Assembly: GCF_020360975.1 (NCBI RefSeq)
Contig: NW_025408667.1
Span: 2,852,001-2,916,000, forward strand
From: Hirsutella rhossiliensis
Taxonomy: Eukaryota > Ascomycota > Sordariomycetes > Hypocreales > Ophiocordycipitaceae
Length of the DNA: 64,000 nucleotides
Reading direction: 5' to 3'
The position numbers and the translations under genes are program-made. The stretch's first letter is position 1, and the number at the start of each line of letters is the position of its first letter. The notes under the pieces were generated by a model, which was not told the DNA's origin, did not search any database, and was given only the letters and a program-made list of their open reading frames with translations. Of the stretch, positions 44,184 to 53,622 are shown one piece after another.

Positions 44184-46562
44184 ATGCATTTCAACTTCTT
44201 CCTCACCTTTCTCATGGCCGGCTTCCTGACCGTGGTCACGTCCTCCGCCATCCAGAAACGCTCCATCCAGAAACGCTCCTTCACCGTCGAGCGTGTAGCC
44301 AACCCCGGCTTCACGGGTCGCAACGGGCCCAGGGCGCTGGCCAAGGCGTACCGCAAGTACCGCATGCCGCTTCCCCGAGACCTGGTCGATGCCCTCGAGT
44401 TCCAGGAATTCCAGAAGCGGTCCCTGGCGGCGGAGCAGCAGCAGGTGCACGAGAGCAGCCGGGGCGAGTCCGCAGAGGAGAAGCGTGACTTCATGAGCAG
44501 CATCGGCGGCAGGGTGTCCTTGGCCGGGACTATCAAGGACGGCAAGTTGCAGCAGAGGGGTCTGTTGGACGACCTGGCAGGCAATGAGCCCGGTCAGGGA
44601 GGCCAGCAGCAAGGAGGCCAGCAGGAAGGAGGCCAGCAGCAAGGTGGTCAGCAGCAAGGATGCCTGCAGCAAGGAGGCCAGCAGGGAGGAGGCCAGCAGC
44701 AAGGATGCCAGCAGCAAGGTGGCCAGCAGCAAGGAGGCCAGCAGGGAGGAGGCCAGCAGGGAGGATGCCAGCAGCAAGGTGGCCAGCAACAAAGTGGCCA
44801 GCAACAAAGTGGCCAGCAGCAAGGATGCCAGCAGCAAGGATGCCAGCAGCAAGGCGGCCAGCAGCAAGGCGGCCAGCAGGGAGGATGCCAGCAGCAAGGC
44901 GGCCAGCAGGGAGGATGCCAGCAGCAAGGTGGTCAGCAACAAAGTGGCCAGCAGGGAGGATGCCAGCAGCAAGGCGGCCAGCAGGGAGGATGCCAGCAGC
45001 AAGGTGGTCAGCAACAAAGTGGCCAGCAGGGAGGATGCCAGCAGCAAGGCGGCCAGCAGGGAGGATGCCAGCAGCAAGGTGGTCAGCAACAAAGTGGCCA
45101 GCAGGGAGGATGCCAGCAGCAAGGCGGCCAGCAGGGAGGATGCCAGCAGCAAGGTGGCCAGCAACAAAGTGGCCAGCAACAAAGTGGCCAGCAACAAAGT
45201 GGCCAGCAACAAAGTGGCCAGCAACAAAGTGGCCAGCAGGGAGGATGCCAGCAGCAAGGCGGCCAGCAGCAAGGCGGCCAGCAGGGAGGATGCCAGCAGC
45301 AAGGTGGCCAGCAGCAAGGTGGCCAGCAACAAAGTGGCCAGCAGGGAGGATGCCAGCAGCAAGGCGGCCAGCAGCAAGGATGCCAGCAACAAGGAGGCCA
45401 GCAGCAAGGCGGCCAGCAGCAAGGATGCCAGCAACAAGGAGGCCAGCAGGGGACGAACCAAACCGGCGGCGGCAACAATCAGGCTGGATCCACGGCCGCC
45501 GTGCCTGAGGAAAACGACACAGAGTTCCTGTCTCCCGTCAGCATTGGCGGCCAGATGATCAACCTCGACTTCGACACGGGTTCGTCGGACCTTTGGGTCT
45601 TCAACACGCAGCTCCCCCAGCAGTCGACGGTCAACCACCGGCTGTACGACCCGGCCAAGAGTCGGACTTTTTCCGCCATGCAGGGGTCCCAGTTCCTGAT
45701 CCAGTACGGCGACGGCTCCGGAGCCAAGGGCAACGTCGGCATGGATGTGGTCAATGTAGGCGGCGCGTCAACGCAGCAGCCGGTGCAGCTGGCCACCGCG
45801 GTGACGGGGCAATTTGTGCAAGACCAGAACAACGACGGACTCATGGGCCTGGCCTTTTCCAAACTCAACACGGTCAAGCCGCAGAAGCAGATGACCTTTT
45901 TCGACACTATCAAGAGCTCGCTCGCCATGCCCGTCTTCACCGCCGACCTACGCAAGAACGCAACGGGCGTCTATACCTTTGGCAGCATTGACCAGAGCAA
46001 GTTCCAGGGCCAACTCACCTCCATCCCCGTCAACACCTCCATGGGCTTCTGGCAGTTCTCCAGCGAGAAGTTTGCCGTCAATGGCGGCCAGCAGCAGGCG
46101 GCTACCCCTGGAGGCCAGGCCATTGCCGACACGGGCACCACGCTCATCCTCGCCGACGCCAAAATCGTCAATGGCTACTACCAGCAAGTCCAGGGCGCGC
46201 AGAACAACTCGCAGATGGGTGGCTTCACTGTCCCCTGCAACGCGAAGCTCCCGGACCTGGACCTCGACGTCGGCGGCAACTACATGGCGCGCGTTACCGG
46301 CGACAACATCAACTTTGCACCTGTAGGAAACGGCCGTGAGTCTTCTGCAACTCCCCTCCCCTTTCTACCCCCAACGGGCCTTTCCTCCTGCCGCCTTGGA
46401 TCTGAACAAGCCTGCTGACACGAGTTGCTACCAGAATGCTTCGGTGGTGTCCAAGCCGCGCCTGCCGGTACCATGGGCATCTATGGCGACATCTTCTTCA
46501 AGTCGCAGTTCGTCGTATTCAACGGCGGTAACAACACCCTGTCCATGGCGCCACATTCGTGA
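44184..46562 (+). CDS. Secreted pepsin-like aspartic protease (A1) with a large Gly/Gln/Cys repeat domain
   Basis: Two exons (44184-46335 and 46435-46562; 99-bp intron) give 759 aa. The signal peptide (MHFNFFLTFLMAGFLTVVTS) is followed by a Lys-Arg-containing propeptide with possible Kex2 sites (QKRSIQKRS, EEKRD). Residues ~139-423 are a pentapeptide-repeat domain of GGQQQ, SGQQQ and GCQQQ units with about 18 Cys. The pepsin fold starts near residue 435, with catalytic Asp464 in LDFDTGSSDLWVFN and Asp649 in AIADTGTTLILAD. The C-terminus contains IYGDIFFKSQFVVFN, normal for A1 proteases. Without the repeat the protein would be about 475 aa, somewhat longer than typical aspergillopepsin-like proteases. 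The repeat may tether or cross-link the enzyme to walls or matrix, or be removed with the propeptide (inference). Confidence 0.92.
44598..45452 (+). repeat. Coding minisatellite: 15-bp units with a 75-bp higher-order repeat
   Basis: The unit is GGCCAGCAGCAAGGT-like and 15 bp long, occasionally shortened, repeated over about 855 bp. A 75-bp higher-order unit occurs four times in tandem at 44880-45179, encoding two Cys-containing and one Ser-containing submotif per copy. The units differ mostly by third-position or single-codon changes (GGT/GGC/GGA, TGC, AGT). Both other plus frames and one minus frame are also open across the tract, a by-product of its periodicity. Confidence 0.95.
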
Positions 46563-47490
46563 ATAAGCTGGACGGCCATGAGCGCATAGATGATCTGTTC
46601 ATTGTACATACACATTTGATCTAATAGCATGAGCATCAACGATGCCAAAATGGGCCGGCACAGGGCCAACTGGGAACGAGTTGCAGCTCACCACACGCAT
46701 GTCTGCTGCTTCCGGGAGAGGCAGCAGCGGGGATCACATCAAAGGCGTCACGCGCGACGAGCTAGAACAAAATTCAATCGTGACACCTACCATTGCCTGT
46801 GTGGTTTCCTGTGGTGTCATCGTGTCCCAAGTTGTGTGTGTCCCGAGTTCGATATCCAGAGGGCCGAGCCCCCTGGTGGCGTCAACCTCGCGCTTTGATT
46901 TGCGTGTTCCTGGAGCGCGGAGCTTCGCCGACATGGTGCCGGCCGCTGACGGCTTGCGTTCAAGCAGCGTGTTCGCCTCGAAATCGGGCGGAGTCCCGCA
47001 GCAGAAGCCAGGAGTTTGTTGGCAGTGTGGGTTCAGCTCAAGGTGGTGTCTGGTCCCCGATGGTGAGCGACTCTGTGTGTCTACGGGAACTTAGATCCGT
47101 TGGGACTCGCTTGAGGAACGGACCATCGAAGAAACAAATCGTAGGTCCAATGTACTGTACTGTAACGCACTGTAGTCGGGCGAGGCGGCTGAGCCAACCG
47201 ACCCCTGCGGATGGGCGTCACATGAGACTTTGCTTGCGTGGGTACAGAGTACGAGTAACCGCTTTCGTGTCATCTTCTCGTACTTCGTACATCTGTGCGT
47301 CATGTTTTCTAGGCATCAACCCATGTCTCTCCATTGAATGCATTGGTTCAGCCGCTCGAAGCAGGACCCGTCCAACGGAAGTTACAATACAATACTTAAA
47401 AGTAGACCACTGCCTCAGCGGACTGTGCATCGACAGCATCGCTCAACCCCACACCATCGTCACCCTCACCCATTACATACAGATAGAAAG
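46563..47490. other. Intergenic gap
   Basis: This is the 3' end of the protease gene and promoter of the small downstream gene. An open plus frame continuing through 47338-47490 is in phase with the next start but has leader-like composition. Nothing else was seen. Confidence 0.45.
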
Positions 47491-47838
47491 ATGGGCTCAT
47501 CACAGTCTAGCAAAGCCGCTCCCGCCTCGGAATCCTCCCCTCCTGCCGACAAGTCGCTCTACCAGCGCTTCCAAGATAAGAAGCGCGGCCCGCCCCTGAG
47601 CGACGAGGACATCAAGAAATACACGGGCAAGTCGCGCGACGAGCTCAACGCCTGGGCCGAGGACCAGCCCGGCGTCGGCAAGAATCAACTCGCGGGCAAG
47701 CTGGCCGTTGGCGGCGCCTCGGGTCTCGCCGGCGCCGCGGCCGGTGCGGGGTTCGGGGGATGGGGCCCCGACGCGGAGCCGAGCGGAGCCGATCGGGGGA
47801 TGAAGTTTCCACCAAAGCCCGAGGCCAAGGCCGACTAG
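47491..47838 (+). CDS. Small conserved-type fungal protein, 115 aa, N-myristoylation motif
   Basis: The ATG at 47491 starts MGSSQSSKAAP, where Gly2, Ser6 and the following Lys fit an N-myristoylation signal. The middle reads SLYQRFQDKKRGPPLSDEDI and KKYTGKSRDELNAWAED, a helical charged segment. A Gly/Ala-rich hydrophobic stretch (KLAVGGASGLAGAAAGAGFG) could contact a membrane, and the tail is Pro/Lys-rich. I recognise the general type as a small fungal protein of unknown role but cannot name a family. It is intronless and has its own promoter region. Membrane association is inferred from the motif only. Confidence 0.65.
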   Translation: MGSSQSSKAAPASESSPPADKSLYQRFQDKKRGPPLSDEDIKKYTGKSRDELNAWAEDQPGVGKNQLAGKLAVGGASGLAGAAAGAGFGGWGPDAEPSGADRGMKFPPKPEAKAD

Positions 47839-48978
47839 GAGTCGACCTGAGCGAGGTTCGCGGAGCAGCGATTCATCCTTTGGTGGGTGGGGGGAAAGCG
47901 GCGGAAAATAAGAGGGCCGCGGAGACAGCGGTCAATGTTTTGTTTAAGCGGGCACCGTGCAGCCTGTTTCTGCTGGGCGGGGATTATCCCGGATCCGGTT
48001 ATATCTCTATCACGACAATGCAAATCCAGTTCTTTCCGCTGTCAAAAGGTTCGACTCGACAGGACCATTTGTCGAAGACACTGTGCCGCATGATCCTCGG
48101 GTCCGAACTTCATGCCCGCTATGGACAATGCTCCTGATCGGGACAGCAGACGAGTAACGCTGCCGATCTAAACATGAATGCTGCATTTTCACGGGTCTCC
48201 TCTTGGCCATAGGCTTTTTTATTGGAGTCGGTCCTTCGCAACGTTGATTTTAATCGAGCGTGATTCCCAAAGAACGACCCATTTCACGGACTTCGATGTG
48301 GACATTGCCCCCTTTGCCTCTCAATGCGCAGCTCTTTATCTACGCGACGGCCCTGTGTGCACTCGGGCGTGCTGTTTCCCTGTCTCATCCTTCATCTGGC
48401 CTGTCTACGGTGTAGATGGTGAGAGAGTTCGTTCTTGATCCATTGCAGTAACGTTGAAGCTGGGAAAATAGCATGTTCAATCTCACTCATAATGTGGACC
48501 ATCCATGCCTTCCATTGCATAAAGCAACCTCTATTGCCCTCAATGTCTATGGTACGCCTTGGACCAGCCAGGTCCAGATTCATGATGGCTATCGCCATGC
48601 CATGTATCCCACCGCTGCCAATTTTCGACCTCGCCCTACCTAACACGTAACCAAGTCGAAACCGCCATGATCCTGACCAGGATTCCTCTGAGTCGAGGCC
48701 TTGGATGAAGGGGAAACATACAAACCTTTATCGACAGATGCGGTGTCAACATGCCACAGATGTGTCGTCAAACGCGACGAGCCTTGTGCGACCACCCGCA
48801 TCAGCTACACGTAGCCCGCGTTGGCTATACAAAGGAATACTGTGCAATCGCGGTCCAGCCGTTTCTGTAACTTCAGTCTCACATAACGTCCTGTCGCATC
48901 AAACTCGAAATTCCTTTGCAGGGGAATCGTCGTGTCCGCTACGCCTGTACGCAGCAGCGCCAAGCGTCAGAGAGAGGG
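47839..48978. other. Intergenic gap, convergent 3' ends
   Basis: This separates the small myristoylated-type gene (+) and the Zn2Cys6 factor (-). No coding frame or structured element was recognised. Confidence 0.45.
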
Positions 48979-51900
48979 TCAACATGGCATGAGTGTGACG
49001 GTCCCGCCACCCCCGTGCCGCATGATCTGAGCCGCCTGTGTGAAAAAGGAGTCGATGCGTAGCATGGCTGCCCTGAGAAGAGTTTTCGCCTGAAGGTTAT
49101 CGCACTCGCCTAGCTCATGGATTGTCTGATGAAAACACTCGAGCATGCGATACGCCCTTTCAATGTCTCGGCGCTCCCATGCAAGCAAGAAGAGGTAGAC
49201 AAGAAAGTTCCCGCAGAGAATGAGCTGCGATCGAGCATCTAGAGGCCATGAGGATTGTTCAAGTCAGGATCAAAGCACATGTAGATGAGCAAGGAAGTGG
49301 TTCACGCACGTCGTCCCCAGAACCCAATCAGATCATGCTTGTTAATGCAAGTAAGAAACTCGGCAAACGACTCAAACTCCAGGAGTGCTGCCGGGAACCA
49401 TCTCCGAAGATTCGATCCCGGGGTCGCCTTGGCTGCCCGTGTTGGAGGGTACATGAGGGCTCGATAGAGGAGCACCTGAGCGGCATAGAAGGACAGGTGG
49501 AGAGGACCTTGGCATCAAAAAGAGGATCAGAATCTGAAAACTCAGCCATTTGAACGCGTGCGACTTACAGTTGTAAGACGTTACGGACGATCGGCGCCGC
49601 TCCTCGTGCTGAATGACAAGGCACGACGGAAGGAGGCTTGGCCAGTCCTGAAGCTTTGCTTGCACCGCAACGAGTTCGGCCTGAGCTTGCATTCTGTCGC
49701 TTATCGTCATGGCTCTCGTGTTGACTTGACTGCACATTCGAGTCGCGGGTTAGCGAGTCGATCATGATACATCCCATGCTGCATAGCTTGTTGCTGGTGC
49801 AGCCCTGCTTGCCTTTATACCACGGCCTAGCCAGCAAAAGGAACATATACAAGAGGCAAGGGGGCAAGAATATGGACTAACAAGCTGCAATCCAGAACCG
49901 TCCGCAAGTGGCGGGCGATGCTGACCATCTCCATGAAGCGAGCACCGGCTGAGACCTCAAAGTTGGCGTCGGGTGGCTCCACGAGATGGCGCAACTCTTC
50001 AGGCACGCCCTCGTCCGCCCGGACGTCATCTATGGTGAGCGGGCATGTGTTGAAAGAGCTGGCACTGATGTGCGGAGGATTTCCGTGGCAGATGGACGAC
50101 CAGCAGTCGGTCACAAATGTTGCCCACCACAGCTTCCGGCGCAGCTTCTTCTCCAGCAGCTCAATGTCCCACTGGCCCGGGTCCTGGTGGAGGCCGATCA
50201 TCTGGGCACACGCCGTGGCCTGCGCGGCAAAGGTCCATGTGGTCGGAGCTTCCATGCTATCGAAGGCCGGGGGCGTGACGTGGATGAGCAGCAAGCAAGC
50301 CTGCAGGATGAAGAGGTTCGGGTTTTCGATCTCACGTCGGAGCGCCGAGTGGGCATGGCTGACCAGCTCGTGCTGCTGGAAGGGACAAGGGGTGCCGCGG
50401 ATGGCCATGTCGAACTTCCAGAAGACGGACGCGAGGGCGTAGAGGGCGCCGCGCAGGCAGGCCGGCACGGACTTCTTGTCGGCATGGTATCGGCGGAGGA
50501 AACGAACTTTGGAGACAATAGGCAGCACCGGGTGAACGTGGCGGAAGTAGAGCCGCACCAGGTTCTCGCCGTAGGGCCAAACCTTGGCCTCGATCGCGTC
50601 CGAGGCGGCCTGCCGGGCCCGGTGGACGTGATCCGGGTGGCCGATCTCGAGGCAGAGGAAGTGGATGGGGCGGTCGTCGGGCAGAGAGCTCCCCGGGTGC
50701 ACCTGGACGATGTTGCCGTCGAGGTTGTACCTTTCGCTCAATATGCCGTACCGGAAGGCGTCGAGCAGAAAGGTGTCCTGCTCCGAGGTCGGGCCCATGT
50801 GATAGGCGGTGCGGCCGACAATATCCTCGAGACTTGGCGCGGGACGGGCGAGGACCGGAGAGGTGAGCGGGGGTGACTGAGCGTCGGCTGACTGCGGTGG
50901 CTCTATGTCTTCGGTCGACGGGCTAACATGGTAAACAAGGTTCTGATGGACGACGGCGGCCGGCCCGTAGGCCTGCGGTCGGGCGCTCGACTCCGGCCCA
51001 AGGAGCTGTCCGCACGGGCCAAAGGGCGAGGCGACCGTAGGGCTGTCCTGGGTGGTGCTGGGCGTTGGCAGCTCGTTTACCTCGATTCGTGATGCCGCCG
51101 GAGGTACGGCGATGTGCTGGGAGGAGGAGCTTGGTGGTAGCACCGGTGCTGGCGGAGGCGGCGGCGGCCCGTAGCCGACGACTCCGGCTTCGTGACTGAC
51201 GGGCACGGCATGGAGAGGATGAGGCGGAGGGTGAGAAGGGGTGTCGTGGCGGGGCGGAGTGTGGTGATGAAGCTCGAGATCTTGTGCTGATCCAGGCGTA
51301 GATGCGGGCGAGGATTGACAGACGATGCCTCGGCTTTGGCAGAAGAGACCTGGTTCCGGACGATCAACGAAATGGCCAACACGACTTTTCGGAACTGCCG
51401 TGTGCATGTCGAGCTGGGGATCGGTCATGCGGGCAAGTGTCTGCTACATCTGTGCTACTACAGACGCTGGCCACCCGGATCTGAGTCTCGACCTGATAGT
51501 ACCCCTGAGCCACATGTGCTCAAACTGTCATGACTTGAACATGCCCAAGCTTTGGTCGATGGACTCGCGTGCCATCATGCCGAGTCTGGTCCGTTGTGAC
51601 CCCCTCGCCATCAGGGCCGCACCACATAGAACGCAGCAGGACAGGCAGAGAGGGGGGGGGGGGCTGGGGGCGACCATGGGGAATAACGTAACGGTAATAG
51701 ATGGTTGGCAGAAAAGGGAAGCCTTCGTTCCAATCCCCTCTCTTCGTGTTCGGTCTTGGCCAGAGAGAGAAGCAGGGAGGACAGGGGCAGTGTAAATAGT
51801 GGGATGGGACTGAAGCTTGGTAGGAGAAAGCTCAAGGAAGGCCACTGAGGTAGACATGAAAGGAAGCAGTTGAGGCTTACATGGCGGCTCCAAGGTGATG

Positions 51901-52067
51901 ACGCAGGCCGTCTTGCGTCTGCGGCACGCGTCGCACGGCCGGTTCTTGCGGCTCCTCCGCTCCCTCGGGTTGCCAAAGCTACTCTGTATGACAAACTTGC
52001 GTGGACGGCCTGGGGGTGCGCCGCCGTGGCCGTGGGCTGCTGCCGCTGCTTGGCCGTCGCCATTCAT
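48979..52067 (-). CDS. Zn2Cys6 fungal-specific transcription factor
   Basis: Five exons on the minus strand (52067-51881, 51349-49882, 49729-49569, 49507-49310, 49238-48979) splice to 757 aa in one frame. The zinc cluster RKNRPCDACRRRKTAC is followed by a fourth Cys made at the exon 1/2 junction (TGT split T|GT) and then LFCQSRGIVC, giving C-x2-C-x6-C-x7-C-x2-C-x6-C. A Pro/Ser-rich linker and the fungal-specific middle homology region follow (NLVRLYFRHVHPVLPIVSK; FAAQATACAQMIGLHQDPG; RRKLWWATFVTDCW). Intron 1 is unusually long (531 bp); the others are 61-152 bp. The start at 52067 begins MNGDGQAAAA; an in-frame ATG 92 codons upstream is possible. It lies next to the permease and hydantoinase genes and is a candidate regulator of them (inference from position). 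Confidence 0.88.
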
Positions 52068-53622
52068 GTTCTCTCGCGGGCCCCTGCTGCAGGGGCGCCG
52101 CCGGCAGCGAGCTGTTGCGTGGTACGACCCGAACCGGCCCGAACCGACATGGACGCGGCGGCAAGGCCACGCGTGAGATGATGCGGAGGTGATGGTGCTC
52201 GGTGGGAGCAGGATAGGATGGTAGGTGAGTCGGCGAACGTGCGATCGGTCAAGTAGATGGATCGAAGAGGGAGGGGAAAGGGGGGGTGTCCCTGGACGAG
52301 ATTGATGAAGTTGACCGAAGGTGTTCGTTCGGCGTGCTGGCAACTTAACTTAACTTTCCTCACTCGCTCTCCCACTATCCCTCTTGTTCCTTTCAGTTCA
52401 GTCCCACTTTGTCTGTTGTAATGGCCCCGACTTACGTTCGTGCTTTGCTGTGCTACGTCCTTGCTCTCGTATGAGGGTGCATGGACACGGATGCGCGCCG
52501 ACGGGGTGAGTAGAAATCGGGCGAGAGACGAAGGTGCTCGTCGCGAAAATCACCGAGCTTGCTCATCTGACGAAATTTACGGCGACAACGGCAGACGGGC
52601 ATCGGAGCTTGTCCGCACGTACTGTACATGCACATATGCTATACCAAGGAGGAGGGGAGCGGAATATAGCCCACTGCTATCCACCACACACACTGGGCCG
52701 AGTATATGTAGTGTGTGTTTGGTGTTACATCCAAGCAAGGAAAATGCTGCATTACCGTACACCGTTCCCAGCAAACTTCATCAAGCAGACGACGCGTGAT
52801 ATAGGTGGGGATGTCGGTCAGGGATGCCATGCAAGGATGAGGCCGAAGACGACAGTTGCCCCCTTGCGCTAATTGGCGATGGAAAGCCGTTGTGTCCACC
52901 TTGTCGCCGTCCTAGGCTCGCTCGTTGGCTGAAATGGGGGTCCGCGGCCGGGATCCAGGAACGAGAGCAGTGTCCACCAGACAGACTACCACCGTCTGCT
53001 CCCTGGCAAACGATGTGCCTGTCCCTCGTCTTCGGACAAAAGGGAACGTCTGAGCTGCCGAACTAGAACCAACGAGGCATTGTCGGCCGGCCTTGCCGTA
53101 ACATGTATGTGCTTTGTAGGGTATGCTGGAGACTCACTTTGACACCGCCTTGTCTGTTTACGCGGCCTTGGTCCGAGACTGATGAATCCTCCTGTCGGTC
53201 CCGCTCTCTGGACCCCACTGAGTCCCCGGCCGAGGTTACATTGGCGCTGCGAGGGAAGAGTTTCTTCTCCATTCCATCTTCTCTCTTTGCTCTTTATCCT
53301 TCTTCTCGCAGCCAGAGCTTAATAAATTCTCTCAAAACTTCTTTACGAGTCAAGGGGCTGTTGTCATTCATCCATAGCGACGAGTGAGAGAGAGGGAAGC
53401 GGAAAAGCAAAAAGAGAATTTTAGCCCTTGCGCCTATTCGATGCCACAGCAGTGTTTGACGCTGCATGCCGCTTCATACTGTACTGTCCTAGCCAGCCCA
53501 TTTATACCTCTCCTCTGCTCCCCTCATCGCATCTTTCTCTTTGCGCATGGCGACTCTGAGCTGGCCCCCCTTGCTGCAGTCATGCAACTCTCCAGCCATC
53601 TCCCAATGCCGGTCCTCATTCA
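52068..53622. other. Intergenic 1.55 kb
   Basis: This is the promoter of the Zn2Cys6 gene and 3' region of the permease gene. Several short frames exist with no recognisable motif. No RNA gene was recognised. Confidence 0.45.

Noticed and set aside
44598..45452. CRISPR-like array
   Set aside because: Repeats are contiguous 15-bp coding units without unique spacers, in a eukaryotic gene.
44127..45638. A 503-codon open frame on the minus strand and two further open plus frames across the protease repeat
   Set aside because: The tandem 15-bp repeat has no stop in most frames, so the openness is a by-product of periodicity. The translations are simple Leu/Ala or Ala/Ser/Lys repeats without motifs.
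51528..52343. A continuous 271-codon minus-strand frame reading the zinc-cluster exon into its intron
   Set aside because: It would stop soon after four of six zinc ligands. Splicing at 51880/51350 restores the full Zn2Cys6 motif and the downstream domain.
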